Origin: Nostocales cyanobacterium LEGE 11386
GTDB taxonomy: Bacteria > Cyanobacteriota > Cyanobacteriia > Cyanobacteriales > Nostocaceae
Assembly: GCA_015207155.1 (NCBI GenBank)
Contig: JADEXK010000034.1
Coordinates: 1 to 63,964, forward strand
Direction: 5' to 3'
Length of the DNA stretch: 63,964 nucleotides
In this document: piece after piece, positions 33,498 to 43,029 of the stretch
Numbering within the stretch: position 1 is the first letter of the stretch
Layout: each line of letters starts with the position of its first letter
Program-made: the position numbers and the translations under genes
The notes under the pieces: generated by a model
The model's input: the letters and a program-made list of their open reading frames with translations, nothing else
Told to the model about the DNA's origin: nothing
Databases searched by the model: none

Positions 33498-33695
33498 CTA
33501 CCACACCGCAGGTATTTTGAAAGGTGCTTGACAATTGGGACACTTCGCTAAAATTTTGAGTTGATGGTGAGCCTCCATAGGAGGAGTTTTGCTAACACAC
33601 TTCCATACTGATTTATACTGCCATTCAATTCGGTGACAAAGTGTTTCAGCATAGCAAGCCCCACACAGGCGAATTGGCTCATGCTGCATTCCCAC
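33498..33695 (-). CDS. small Cys-rich putative zinc-ribbon protein
   Basis: A 65-residue protein with Cys-x2-Cys pairs in LCGACYAETLC and KCPNCQAPF, plus a central KCVSK, spaced as in treble-clef or zinc-ribbon folds. No family can be named. Starts at GTG 33695 or ATG 33689 are both possible; TTGGAG just upstream favours the ATG. It is isolated between two rightward genes. Confidence 0.5.
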   Translation of the reverse strand: MGMQHEPIRLCGACYAETLCHRIEWQYKSVWKCVSKTPPMEAHHQLKILAKCPNCQAPFKIPAVW

Positions 33696-33940
33696 TCCAA
33701 GGGGTGGAAATCTGCCAGCATCTAGCTTTACTATAAGATATGATCGCAGACAAATTTAAGTCTCAGTAGTTTTTCTGAGTTTTTTAGTTAAAATTTAATA
33801 TTTAATTAAGTTCTCCGTAAATTTATCAAATTCCCTGAGAAACATTACTAAAACTTTGAATACAGTGATTGATACTGTTATTCACTCAGGGTAAACTGAT
33901 ACCAAAAGGATCAGAAAAATTATTGGTCTTGAGAACTAGC

Positions 33941-35269
33941 ATGACCGCTAAAAGTTTACCTAATAATCCAAAACATGAGGATATTGTTAAATCCAACTCT
34001 CAACAGCTAAATTTGCCAATTAGACAAGAGGAGCTAATTTACAGCTTCTTGGTGGAAATTGTCAACGAATGGAAACCAGAAGATGTTTTGCGGGAATTTA
34101 AACGGTTGTTTATAGATTGTTTGGATTCAAGTAGCTGGAATAATATTCCAGCAATTAATATAATTAATTGTGTCAATAACGAATATGAGTTTCGCAACAC
34201 ACTCAAACGTTGTTGCTACATTCTAGTTAACAACTGGGCATCTAAAAGAAAATACAAGTATATCCAAGAATTAATTAACTTATTTACTAAATATTCTCCC
34301 CAAGCAGCAACAAATAATTGTGAACAATTAGATATTTACAAAAACTGGTTAAAGAAATTTATCAATAGTCATGACTATGAAAAACTTAAATTATTTGCTT
34401 GTAAATATGAAGTAAAAAATCAAGACCATTGGATTAACCGCTATACTTCATATTTACTAGTTGCTCAGTCTTTTGATATCAATAATCCCACAGAGCAACA
34501 AGAGGCTGCGAGAATACTGTCCCAACAGATGAAAGACAAATATAAGTTTGAATTAGCGATGTATATTGCTCGTTCTCAGTCTGCTGCCTCATGTACAACA
34601 CGCTACAGAAATCCTAGTATTTTGGGAGATAATGTTTTGCGTTTAATCAAGATGATTGTTGTCAAGAAGGGTAAATTTAGTTATGAAAATCTCGCAAACA
34701 TATTTATTAAGCAAACTCAAAATCAAACCTTGAAACTTTTTAAAGAAAGTATAGTCAAATATTTATTTTTTTCTCTTCAAAGCCAGGAATTAGTAGAAAT
34801 GTTGCAGCAACATTTGACAGATAATCTATCTTCCTGGAAGGTCGAACAAGATGAAGAAATTATAAACAAGAATTTATTGCTGAGAAGTTGTAACCGAGTT
34901 ATTGATTGTTTAACCACAGAAAATAGTCAAGCACCTTCGCCGTTATTCGTTTTGTTACTTTCTCAAGGTCATCCTCTAACATTGGTAATTATACTACTAA
35001 AAATTATTCTGATTTGCAAAAACGCCCGCAGTCATTTAGAAATTCGTATTGCTAATTTAATTAGTTACTACGAAAATTATTCAGAGGAAGATTGCAAATG
35101 GGTAATTAACTTTATAGAAATTTTTAATATTATATTTGCGATATATGCAGAAAACATTGAATATAACTTGATTAAGATGTCAGAAGATGAGCAAACTGGC
35201 AATTTTCAATCAAATTTTGAGGCTTACCGTGTGTTTTCTCAGTTGAGAGAAGATACACAAACAAGATAA
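33941..35269 (+). CDS. large hypothetical protein, unknown
   Basis: A 442-residue soluble protein, almost entirely alpha-helical, with Lys/Asn/Ile-rich AT-biased composition (for example NWLKKFINSHDYEKLKLFA). I see no catalytic motif or membrane helix (one hydrophobic stretch, PLTLVIILLKIILIC, is probably a buried helix). It recalls helical-repeat scaffolds but cannot be assigned. The frame is open to 33869, but ATG at 33941 (MTAKSLPNN) begins the better-composed part. Its stop is only 7 bases from that of the convergent gene at 35277. Confidence 0.55.
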   Translation: MTAKSLPNNPKHEDIVKSNSQQLNLPIRQEELIYSFLVEIVNEWKPEDVLREFKRLFIDCLDSSSWNNIPAINIINCVNNEYEFRNTLKRCCYILVNNWASKRKYKYIQELINLFTKYSPQAATNNCEQLDIYKNWLKKFINSHDYEKLKLFACKYEVKNQDHWINRYTSYLLVAQSFDINNPTEQQEAARILSQQMKDKYKFELAMYIARSQSAASCTTRYRNPSILGDNVLRLIKMIVVKKGKFSYENLANIFIKQTQNQTLKLFKESIVKYLFFSLQSQELVEMLQQHLTDNLSSWKVEQDEEIINKNLLLRSCNRVIDCLTTENSQAPSPLFVLLLSQGHPLTLVIILLKIILICKNARSHLEIRIANLISYYENYSEEDCKWVINFIEIFNIIFAIYAENIEYNLIKMSEDEQTGNFQSNFEAYRVFSQLREDTQTR

Positions 35270-35276
35270 GTAAAAT

Positions 35277-36200
35277 TCAGGAATTAGCAAGGCGTTCATC
35301 AAGCCAAGCTAAGGTAGCACCAGATGTTTCTGCAACAATACTAATCAGACGATAAATGGTAATTGCACTAATAACTACAGCAGACGGAAAGCGGTGTTGT
35401 AAAAGTGCGATCGCAGTTACTTCAAACACACCCAAACCACCAGGCGCACCCGGAACTACAAGTCCTAATAACCAAGCACAGCTAAAAGCCCCTAATAATA
35501 AAGGAATTTGATTGGCATTCACCGGACTTAAGGCAAATACAGTTAATATAAACCCCGTACCACGTAATACTAAAAAGCCCAGTTCTCCTAACAAGGGTCG
35601 TAGGGGATAGCGTTTAATATTGAAAGCAACAATAGGTTGACTGTTATTAACAGACTTCTTCGCCTTTAATCTGTAAACAAAGCGAATCGCTAGGTTCAAA
35701 AACCAGGGATGCACTGCACAAAGCACCAAAGCTAGACTTACAAATTGTAATATTCGCAATCCCAGGGTTATAGTTGTAACTGTAAATTGGCTGCCAAACA
35801 TAACAATGATGATTAAAGCAGAGGCCGCCATTAGCAGTGGTTCTAGCAACACACTTAAGGTGGCTGCACCAGCAGAAATATTGGCATTTTTCGCGGCGAC
35901 AATTCGCCCATAATGATGCCAGACATTACCAGGTAAGTATTTGGCAATGTTTGTTTTTAAGTAAACTTGAATAAACTGGGAAACTGGTACAGGTTGATTT
36001 AATTCGTGAAGAATCCAAGTCCAGATCCAGCCTCCCCAAGTATGTGCTAATAAAGTTACACCTGTCGCGATCGCTAAAGTTGTCCATCCTACTGCATCAA
36101 TTTGGATAGCTATTACTTCAGACCAGTGATCCTTCAGGGCTTTACCTAGAAAAAATAGCGTCCCACCCAAAATTAACCAGCGAAAAATTTGCTTCTTCAT
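35277..36200 (-). CDS. lysylphosphatidylglycerol-synthase-like membrane protein (UPF0104)
   Basis: A 307-residue integral membrane protein with about seven to eight helices. The family signature appears as LKTNIAKYLPGNVWHHYGR (about 82-100), followed by VLLEPLLMAA and GLVVPGAPGGLGVFE (about 248-262). UPF0104/YbhN proteins share the flippase-like domain of MprF, but lack the aminoacyl transferase part. In cyanobacteria they often occur with glycosyltransferase genes; none is adjacent here. It probably moves a lipid-linked or lipid substrate. Substrate unknown. Confidence 0.8.
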   Translation of the reverse strand: MKKQIFRWLILGGTLFFLGKALKDHWSEVIAIQIDAVGWTTLAIATGVTLLAHTWGGWIWTWILHELNQPVPVSQFIQVYLKTNIAKYLPGNVWHHYGRIVAAKNANISAGAATLSVLLEPLLMAASALIIIVMFGSQFTVTTITLGLRILQFVSLALVLCAVHPWFLNLAIRFVYRLKAKKSVNNSQPIVAFNIKRYPLRPLLGELGFLVLRGTGFILTVFALSPVNANQIPLLLGAFSCAWLLGLVVPGAPGGLGVFEVTAIALLQHRFPSAVVISAITIYRLISIVAETSGATLAWLDERLANS

Positions 36201-36300
36201 TTTGGTAATTTAACACCAAATATCTGCAAGATTTATCATACAGAATGGGATAAGGGACAGGAAGCAGGCTAGAAAATCTGTTGGTCTCCGGGTTTGATGA

Positions 36301-37056
36301 TTAGTTTATTGGCCATCCTAAACTAGTTGGTTGTTCATAAACCCGCTTAAGAGTATTGACATCTCTGGGAGAAATAGGCGGCGGGTTGCGAACTTGAGAA
36401 AAGTATAAAGCATCTGTTTGTAACGAACTATGACCCCAAATACCCAAAGCGTGACCTAGTTCGTGACGGGCGGCTGCTTGCAAATACACACCTGTTTGGC
36501 TGGGACTCAAGAGGATGGTAAAGCGATGGGATAAAATGTTGTTCCTGGTGTATAACTCATAGCGAGTTTCTGCCGAACGCGCACGAGGAATATGACCACC
36601 GCGAGGAATCAATAGAGGTGGCGCTTTTCGCACAATGGTAATATCAGCAATATCGGGCTGTTCGATTACTTTTAAAGGCAAATAGGCATTCCATTCTTTT
36701 ACAGCCTGCAATACGCCATTAACCCATGCTTGAGCTTGTGTATCACTCACTGCTTTCGGTAACTCAACGTAAACTTGAATAGGAAATTGCGACCAAATTA
36801 AATAACCTACTTGAGTAGTTGCAACTTGGGCAAAGTAATCGCCATTATTTAAGTTATCTTGCCACTGCGCCAGTGTAGATGGTAAAGGATGGGATTTTGG
36901 GGTAGTTGGGGAAAGGGATATGGGGAGAGAAATTGTTAAATCTTGATTAGACTTTTGTGTACTTCTTAATACAGCACTAGATGGCAAGTTAGTAAAAATA
37001 ACTAACAGCCCTGTACCTATAACTAAGGCAAGAGCTGCAAGTAAGTGTTTTGTCAT
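36301..37056 (-). CDS. secreted or anchored matrixin-like metalloprotease
   Basis: A 251-residue protein with an N-terminal membrane/signal helix (about 3-22, HLLAALALVIGTGLLVIF). The zinc site HELGHALGIWGHS is a full HExxHxxGxxH matrixin (peptidase M10A) motif, followed by the family Met-turn region around SQVRNPPPISPRD; no Met is evident there, which is unusual. A preceding RGGHIPRAR and YTRNNILSHRFTILLS belong to the catalytic domain. There is no large propeptide. ATG at 37056 is taken; the frame extends to 37104 through KPKTPKN. It is likely an envelope or extracellular protease; its target is unknown. Confidence 0.8.
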   Translation of the reverse strand: MTKHLLAALALVIGTGLLVIFTNLPSSAVLRSTQKSNQDLTISLPISLSPTTPKSHPLPSTLAQWQDNLNNGDYFAQVATTQVGYLIWSQFPIQVYVELPKAVSDTQAQAWVNGVLQAVKEWNAYLPLKVIEQPDIADITIVRKAPPLLIPRGGHIPRARSAETRYELYTRNNILSHRFTILLSPSQTGVYLQAAARHELGHALGIWGHSSLQTDALYFSQVRNPPPISPRDVNTLKRVYEQPTSLGWPIN

Positions 37057-37121
37057 GAAATTTTTGGGGGTTTTAGGCTTTGGGTATTGGATTTTGTTGC
37101 CCATTTCCTATTCCCCTATCC

Positions 37122-37355
37122 TTACTTAGGTAGCCAGCCGGCACTCAAAACCACTGTTAAACCCATAAAAATAACTGTCAGCGCCCAGGTAACTCGGTTT
37201 AAGGTGTCTTCTGCACTCTTGGTGCTGCTAAATAACTGGGCTTGTCCGCCAATGGCTCCAATACCATCGCCTTTGGGGCTATGTAGCAGTACCAAAATAA
37301 TTAAACCTATGGCAGAAAGTGCCCAAACGCTTTGCACGATATTAGTAACTGTCAT
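37122..37355 (-). CDS. secG: preprotein translocase subunit SecG
   Basis: A 77-residue SecG with two transmembrane helices (about 5-23 and 54-72) separated by LLHSPKGDGIGAIGGQAQLFSSTKSAEDTLNRVTW-type sequence (hallmarks SPKGDG and TKSAED). It assists SecYE-driven protein export. The frame is open to 37385, but the ATG at 37355 (MTVTNIVQSVW) fits the family length. It lies directly downstream of gpmI on the same strand, a common cyanobacterial arrangement, with a hairpin in between. Confidence 0.92.
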   Translation of the reverse strand: MTVTNIVQSVWALSAIGLIILVLLHSPKGDGIGAIGGQAQLFSSTKSAEDTLNRVTWALTVIFMGLTVVLSAGWLPK

Positions 37356-37396
37356 GGTAGCAATCTCATTTATCACAAGTTTCAAATTGAAAAATC

Positions 37397-37435
37397 AAAA
37401 GTGAGGAGTGAGAAAAATCTTCACTCCTCACTTTT
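37397..37435 (-). terminator. perfect hairpin between gpmI and secG
   Basis: AAAAGTGAGGAGTGA (37397-37411) and TCACTCCTCACTTTT (37421-37435) form a perfect 15-bp stem with a 9-base loop, abutting the gpmI stop codon. In the direction of transcription the distal arm ends in TTTT, so it should terminate gpmI, and secG may have its own promoter. Confidence 0.75.
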
Positions 37436-39034
37436 CTACATACCAGCTTGCACGGGAGTGCGTGTGCGTTGCACATCATATTCTGCTGGTTTTAGGAGCG
37501 ATCGCCCAGTCATTTCCGATGGTTGGGGTAACTGTAAAATTTCCAGGATTGTGGGGGCAATATCGGCTAGCTTGCCATCGTTTCGCAGTTCGACATTGGT
37601 GCCATATCCGGGGATTTTTACTTTCTCTCCCTCAACTAGAATCAACGGGACTGGGTTGGTGGTGTGAGCTGTCCAGGGATTACCTTCATCATCTAGCATA
37701 TACTCTGCGTTCCCGTGGTCGGCAGTAATAATTGCTGTGCCTCCAGCTTTGCTAATGCTGGCGAGTAGGTGACCCAAACAGTGATCAACTGTTTCAATAC
37801 CCGTAATTGTGGCTTCTATTTTACCAGTATGCCCTACCATGTCTGGATTAGCATAATTAATTACCACTAACGAGTAGAGACCTTTTTGAATCGCGGCGAT
37901 CGCTACATTTGTGACTGCTTCTGCTGACATTGCCGGGGCCTTGTCGTAAGTCGCTACCATGGGACTGCTAACAAGTTCTCGGTCTTCCCCAGCAAAAGGT
38001 TCCTCTAGTCCCCCATTAAAGAAATAGGTGACATGGGCGTATTTTTCTGTTTCGGCGGTGCGAAACTGTTTCAAACCATTATTGGCAATTACTTCACCCA
38101 AAATATTACTCAGATTCTGCGGCTCAAAAGCTACGGCTACTGGTAGGTCTGGATCGTATTGAGTAAAAGTAGCAAAGGACAGAGGCTGAATTTGTTGTCT
38201 TTCAAACCCTGTAAATTCGGGACTGACAAAAGCTTGAGTCAACTGTCTGGCGCGATCAGGGCGGAAGTTGAAGAATATCACCCCATCCCCTGGTTCTATC
38301 GCACCGGGGGCAATTCGGACTGGAATCACAAACTCGTCCTTCACACCTTCAGCATAAGATGCTTCCAGGACTTCAACAGCATTACGACCGTCACCCGCGC
38401 CATTTTGTGTCATCACGTCGTAGGCTTTTTTTACCCGATCCCAACGGTGATCGCGATCCATTGCGTAGTAACGACCACTGAGGGTAACTATGCGCCCAAT
38501 CCCTGTACTATCTATGTGATCCTGCAACATCTGGATTGCTTTTATACCTTCCGAAGGTGCAGTATCACGACCATCGGTGATGGCGTGGATACAAACTTGG
38601 GAAATTTGCTGTTCCTTGGCTAAATCAAGTAGTCCGAATAGATGTGTAATGTGGGAGTGTACCCCTCCCTCAGAACAAAGCCCAACTAAATGCAGCTTGC
38701 CATTTTGAGAGTGAACTTTTTGGCAAATTTTGACAAGTGCTGGGTTGCTGAGGATCGAATTATCTTCGACCGCATCTGAGATGCGTACCAATTCTTGGGG
38801 TACTACTCGCCCTGCGCCAATGTTCAAATGACCAACTTCCGAGTTGCCCATCTGACCCTCTGGCAACCCTACGGCTTTTCCTGATGTGCTAATGAGGGTG
38901 TGTGGGTAAGCTGTCCATAAGCTTTCCATGATTGGAGTTTTAGCAGCGACAATAGCGTTTCCTCGCGTCTCCTCGCAATAGCCCCACCCGTCTAAAATGA
39001 CTAGCACCACAGGAGCAACAGGTGCTTTGGTCAT
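37436..39034 (-). CDS. gpmI: 2,3-bisphosphoglycerate-independent phosphoglycerate mutase
   Basis: A 532-residue manganese enzyme that interconverts 3- and 2-phosphoglycerate. Metal and phospho-serine sites appear as VVLVILDGWG (near 9-18), GQMGNSEVGHLNIG (phospho-acceptor Ser near 63) and GLCSEGGVHSH, with later ligands in NYANPDMVGHTG and ITADHGNAEYM. All lie in the expected order and spacing for the two-domain enzyme. The upstream frame reaches 39088, but ATG at 39034 (MTKAPVAPVV) gives the family N-terminus. It is the main glycolytic PGM of cyanobacteria; secG follows. Confidence 0.96.
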   Translation of the reverse strand: MTKAPVAPVVLVILDGWGYCEETRGNAIVAAKTPIMESLWTAYPHTLISTSGKAVGLPEGQMGNSEVGHLNIGAGRVVPQELVRISDAVEDNSILSNPALVKICQKVHSQNGKLHLVGLCSEGGVHSHITHLFGLLDLAKEQQISQVCIHAITDGRDTAPSEGIKAIQMLQDHIDSTGIGRIVTLSGRYYAMDRDHRWDRVKKAYDVMTQNGAGDGRNAVEVLEASYAEGVKDEFVIPVRIAPGAIEPGDGVIFFNFRPDRARQLTQAFVSPEFTGFERQQIQPLSFATFTQYDPDLPVAVAFEPQNLSNILGEVIANNGLKQFRTAETEKYAHVTYFFNGGLEEPFAGEDRELVSSPMVATYDKAPAMSAEAVTNVAIAAIQKGLYSLVVINYANPDMVGHTGKIEATITGIETVDHCLGHLLASISKAGGTAIITADHGNAEYMLDDEGNPWTAHTTNPVPLILVEGEKVKIPGYGTNVELRNDGKLADIAPTILEILQLPQPSEMTGRSLLKPAEYDVQRTRTPVQAGM

Positions 39035-39237
39035 AGTAAAATTGCCCTTTACTTTTTGTAATATCCGCATGATACCACTGCTAATCACCAGTGCAAGTGA
39101 ATTTCTGCTTATTAACTTATTTTATAAATTATTGACAATTTTCTTAATTTTAGTAACTGCTGTGTTTATTTTTGTATTATTTAAACTAATTGTTTAGTTT
39201 AGTAGTAGCACTTTTAGGCTACTACTAAGCAGTGCTA

Positions 39238-40932
39238 TTATTTCCTTTTTCCAGAAGATTTGGCAGCCTTGGCAGCTTTTTTAGCAGCTTTTTCGGCGGC
39301 TATTGCAGCCAACTTAGCCTGTTCTTTTTCTTCAGCAATTTTTTCCAGATAGTAATGATAATCTCCTAAGTAAACGCGGAATTCACCATCACGAATTTCC
39401 ACGATTTTGTTGGCTACCTGAGAAATAAAATAACGGTCATGGGAAACTACAATCGCAGTACCATCGTAGTTTTGTAGCGATTCTTCCAACATTTCTTTGG
39501 CTGGAATATCTAAGTGGTTGGTCGGCTCATCTAAAATCAGGAGATTTGCTGGACGTAAAAGCATTTTTGCCAGTGCTAGACGAGCTTTTTCTCCTCCACT
39601 TAAGGCCCCAACAGACTTAAATACAGTATCACCAGTGAACAAAAATCGTCCCAAAAGTGTGCGGACTTCTTCATTTTTCCAGTCAGGAACTTCATCATGG
39701 ATAGTTTCCATGACAGTTTTCTTTAAATCCAAAGCTTCGGCTTGGTTTTGCTCAAAATAGCCGGGGATCACATTGTGGTCGCCTAATTGAACACTACCTT
39801 CTGTAGGTGGTTCCATGCCCATAATCACGCGTAAAAGCGTTGATTTACCCGCACCATTGGGGCCGAGAAAAGCAATGCGATCACCTCTTTCAATTAAGAG
39901 ACTTGTTCCCAAGAATAAAATTTTATCATCGTAAATATGAGTTAAATCTTTAATATTTACTACTTCCCTGCCGCTACGGAGTGCGGGGGGAAAGCGAAAA
40001 TGCAGAGTTTTGACCCCAGCAATGGGTGCTTCAATGCGCTCAACTTTTTCTAGTTGTTTTTCCCGGCTTTTCGCTTGGGTGCTGCGAGTCGCACTAGCAC
40101 GAAATCTGTCAACAAATGTTTGCTGTTTCTCGATTTCTTTCTGCTGACGTTCGTAGGCACTTAGTTGTGCTAATTGATTTTCGGCTTTTTGTTGCAGGTA
40201 CGCCGAGTAGTTACCTAGGTATGTAGTAGAAACACCACGTTCAGTTTCTACAATGTGGGTGCAAAGACGATCCAGGAACTCCCGGTCATGGGAGACGATA
40301 ACCATGGGTGTAGTCAAACCTTTAAGGTAATTTTCCAGCCACTCAATGGTTTCTAAGTCCAAGTGGTTAGTCGGTTCGTCCAGTAGCAATAAGTCAGGTT
40401 TTTGCAGGAGGATTTTCCCCAAACTCATCCGCATTTGCCAACCGCCGGAGAAAGCACTGACGAGGCGATCGCCATCTTCAAAATCAAACCCCATCTCCGG
40501 TAAAATTTTCCCAATCCGTGCGTCTAAGCCATAACCATCTAAGGCTTCAAATTGGCGTTGTAAACGATCCAATTTGTTAATCAGTCGATCTAGTTCCTCT
40601 GGCGTAGCTGTTTCCATCTCTCGCTGCACCTGGGACAGAGAAATTTGGACTTCATTGGCTTCGGCAAAGACTGTCCAAAATTCTTCTTTAACCGTGCGGC
40701 TGGGATCTACTTCAAACTCTTGGTTCAGGTAGGCTATGTGTAAGCTGGCGGGACGAATGATTTCGCCGGCGGTGGGTTCAATTTCCCCAGTGATAATTTT
40801 TAGCTGAGTAGATTTTCCCGCACCGTTGACACCGACTAAGCCAATGCGATCGCCTGGTTTGACTTCCCAATTAATATCTTTGAGAACCTCGCCTGTGGGA
40901 TAAATTTTACTGATATGTTCGAGTCGCAGCAT
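39238..40932 (-). CDS. ABC-F family ATPase
   Basis: A 564-residue soluble protein with two ABC domains in one chain: Walker A GVNGAGKST and signature SAFSGGWQMR in the first half, GPNGAGKST and GALSGGEKAR in the second, each followed by LLLDEPTNHLD / LILDEPTNHLD. Between them is a charged linker (about 235-300, QQKEIEKQQTFVDRF), and the C-terminus is Ala/Lys-rich (KAAKKAAKAAKSSGKRK). ABC-F proteins (EttA, Uup, YbiT, Vga types) bind the ribosomal E site and regulate translation. Which subgroup this is cannot be fixed here. It starts at ATG 40932. Confidence 0.92.
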   Translation of the reverse strand: MLRLEHISKIYPTGEVLKDINWEVKPGDRIGLVGVNGAGKSTQLKIITGEIEPTAGEIIRPASLHIAYLNQEFEVDPSRTVKEEFWTVFAEANEVQISLSQVQREMETATPEELDRLINKLDRLQRQFEALDGYGLDARIGKILPEMGFDFEDGDRLVSAFSGGWQMRMSLGKILLQKPDLLLLDEPTNHLDLETIEWLENYLKGLTTPMVIVSHDREFLDRLCTHIVETERGVSTTYLGNYSAYLQQKAENQLAQLSAYERQQKEIEKQQTFVDRFRASATRSTQAKSREKQLEKVERIEAPIAGVKTLHFRFPPALRSGREVVNIKDLTHIYDDKILFLGTSLLIERGDRIAFLGPNGAGKSTLLRVIMGMEPPTEGSVQLGDHNVIPGYFEQNQAEALDLKKTVMETIHDEVPDWKNEEVRTLLGRFLFTGDTVFKSVGALSGGEKARLALAKMLLRPANLLILDEPTNHLDIPAKEMLEESLQNYDGTAIVVSHDRYFISQVANKIVEIRDGEFRVYLGDYHYYLEKIAEEKEQAKLAAIAAEKAAKKAAKAAKSSGKRK

Positions 40933-41500
40933 CAAGTTTCTCTCAGTAAGGAATGGGTAGTTAAGGACGAAGTACTAACACCGTCTCTAATATTAACAAA
41001 AATTAACTAAAAAATTGTCTGTTTCGCTGTCTTACCCTTAACTAAAAGGCTGTTTTTTTGTAGCCTGCCACACATCTTCTTTGGGCAAATTTTACAGCAT
41101 TGATTACCAAAGACTACGGTTTTGTTAGCTCAACCAAAATTATAAATATAAAAATCCTATTTGATGTTTAAAAAACACTCAGTATACCTTGATTCCCTGT
41201 TCCCCGTCTGTGCCAATGATTGAGGAATCAAATCAGATTGCTAGGCAAATCTCTAAGTAAAAATTAGGTTAATCATCATTTATTCTCAACTCAGTGGAAT
41301 ACTCCAGAATCAATGCAACACTGGCGCAAATTTTTTCAGTGTAGCAATTGGTCAGAGAATGTAGGCGATCGCTTGGTAAACCTTTCCGCAAATGCGCTGA
41401 CGCTGCCATTGCCCGTCTTCATAAATCCCGCAAAAATACGGTTACGTTGATTTGTGCTTCTGATCAAAACTGCAACTATCCAGTTTATTAGGGTGCATTT
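40933..41500. other. gap upstream of the small overlapping pair
   Basis: 568 bases with no gene I trust. The segment is AT-rich on the left and contains one HIP1 site (GGCGATCGC near 41365). A minus-strand frame of 79 codons (41336-41575) overlaps the start of the next gene and is probably spurious. Confidence 0.4.
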
Positions 41501-41746
41501 ATGAACAGCCCTGCAAAGACAGTTATTCGAGTCAATCTGGCGATGGCTAAAGAGGTCGCTCTTCAGTGGGAGCAAGCTTCACACACTGACATCAGTGCTT
41601 ATTGTTTGGAGATTTTGAGAGAAATAGGCTGTCCCGACACTGAACTTCCAGTTAACTTACAAACTCGTGAGCAACAGCTAAATTTTATCGCAGGTTTCGC
41701 ATCTTATGCTTTTGGGGAGGTACAAAATGTCCAAAGCGTTAATTGA
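41501..41746 (+). CDS. small conserved protein, unknown
   Basis: An 81-residue soluble protein (MNSPAKTVIRVNLAMAKEVALQWEQ, then ISAYCLEILREIGCPDTELP and REQQLNFIAGFASYAFGEV). It is helical without a recognisable domain. Its 3' end overlaps the next gene by 20 bases, indicating coupled translation. The two genes together look like a small operon, ended by the terminator at 42041. Confidence 0.55.
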   Translation: MNSPAKTVIRVNLAMAKEVALQWEQASHTDISAYCLEILREIGCPDTELPVNLQTREQQLNFIAGFASYAFGEVQNVQSVN

Positions 41747-42017
41747 AGATATCTTCTTTAATGACCCAGAATCAGAATGGGGAGAAGAGACTGCTTTGCC
41801 AGCAACAGATAGAGAGTTACTAATTTTGACCCAAAAGCTTTCAGGGTTTGAAATTCCCATAAAAGTTTTCTTGCAAGCTGTAGCCATTGCTGCTTATGAC
41901 TGTGCATCAGCTTTTCGCTACGCTGATAATTATTTAGCTATCCTCCAGAATAAGAATAAGCACAAACGTAAAAATTTATTTTTGCTGAGGTCTGCGTCGG
42001 ATTTTGAGAACAATTGA
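41727..42017 (+). CDS. small conserved protein, unknown
   Basis: A 96-residue soluble protein beginning MSKALIEDIFFNDPESEWGEETALPATDRELL. GGGGAGG stands 5 bases before the ATG at 41727, so this start is chosen over the frame start at 41706. No domain is recognised; the C-terminus is basic (KHKRKNLFLLRSASD). The 20-base overlap with the previous gene and a shared terminator suggest the two products act together. Confidence 0.55.
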   Translation: MSKALIEDIFFNDPESEWGEETALPATDRELLILTQKLSGFEIPIKVFLQAVAIAAYDCASAFRYADNYLAILQNKNKHKRKNLFLLRSASDFENN

Positions 42018-42040
42018 GGTGTTTTTACGAGCATAACCCC

Positions 42041-42075
42041 GCCCTTCTCACGATGAAAGTAGAAGGGCTTGTTTT
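42041..42075 (+). terminator. intrinsic terminator
   Basis: GCCCTTCT (42041-42048) and AGAAGGGC (42061-42068) form a GC-rich stem followed by TTGTTTT. It closes the two small overlapping genes. Confidence 0.85.
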
Positions 42076-42170
42076 GAGCAAATCATCATTAGTCCCAACC
42101 ACAGGTAGAAGAAACTACTGACAAAATTCAGTAAATTGAAGCTAGTTGCTGGAAAATTAGGACAACATCC

Positions 42171-42890
42171 GTGGTTCCCATTAAAGATAACAATCCTACA
42201 AAAATCACACCTTATGTGACTTATGGACTGATTGCAGCCAATGTCTTGGCTTTTCTTTATGAAGCAAGTCTTCCCCCCGAAGCATTAAATGGGTTTTTAC
42301 ATCTTGCGGCTGTAGTCCCGAGAGAACTTAGTTTAAGTTTTGCTGGTGTCTCTGTTAATCAGCCAGTACCAGAGTGGGCAACTTTAATTACCTCACAATT
42401 TCTGCATGGCGGTTTGTTACACCTAGGGGGCAATATGTTGTTTCTCTGGGTTTTTGGTAACAATGTGGAAGAAAAGTTAGGTCATGCCAAATATTTACTT
42501 TTCTATTTAGCTTGCGGTGTCTTGGCATCTTTAGCCCAATGGTTCTTCGCTCAAAATTCTAATATTCCATCTTTAGGGGCAAGTGGTGCGATCGCAGGTG
42601 TTATGGGAGCATATATTCTTCGGTTTCCCCAAGTTGAAATTCTCGGTGTCATACCTTTAGGATTCTTCTTTCCCACTTTTCGCGTCCCAGCATATTTCTT
42701 TTTGGGATTGTGGTTTGTCCAACAAGCATTCTACGGACTTGTTAGTCTAGAAACACCCACCAACATCGGCATGGAAAGTGGCGGTATTGCCTACTGGGCC
42801 CATGCAGGTGGTTTTCTTTTTGGTGCTGTTCTGGCTCCATTGCTGGGTTTGTTTGGCGATAAATCTCAGGAAGAATCTTTGCCTGGATAA
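42171..42890 (+). CDS. rhomboid-family intramembrane serine protease (copy 1)
   Basis: A 239-residue membrane protease with about six helices. The catalytic dyad is Ser 138 (SLGASGAIAGV) and His 211 (YWAHAGGFLFG); the loop FLHGGLLHLGGNMLFLWVFGNNVE is the conserved L1-helix 2 region. Rhomboids cleave helices within the membrane; substrates are unknown. The start codon is GTG at 42171 (no ATG nearby), and the second copy also uses GTG. About 60% of the residues match the second copy, which follows after 139 bases, so this is a tandem duplication. Confidence 0.9.
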   Translation: MVPIKDNNPTKITPYVTYGLIAANVLAFLYEASLPPEALNGFLHLAAVVPRELSLSFAGVSVNQPVPEWATLITSQFLHGGLLHLGGNMLFLWVFGNNVEEKLGHAKYLLFYLACGVLASLAQWFFAQNSNIPSLGASGAIAGVMGAYILRFPQVEILGVIPLGFFFPTFRVPAYFFLGLWFVQQAFYGLVSLETPTNIGMESGGIAYWAHAGGFLFGAVLAPLLGLFGDKSQEESLPG

Positions 42891-43029
42891 GCTAATATGC
42901 AAAAGTCCCAAGATTTGCATTTTTTTCAACCTTCAATTCGCCACGATTTTACGCAAATCACTACTTAGTTCAGCATCTGTCAGCAACACAGGCTATATTG
43001 CAAATAAGCGATGATTAGGAAAAACACCT

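Noticed and set aside
41336..41575. 79-codon minus-strand frame
   Set aside because: Overlaps the start of a better-supported small gene and has no family features.
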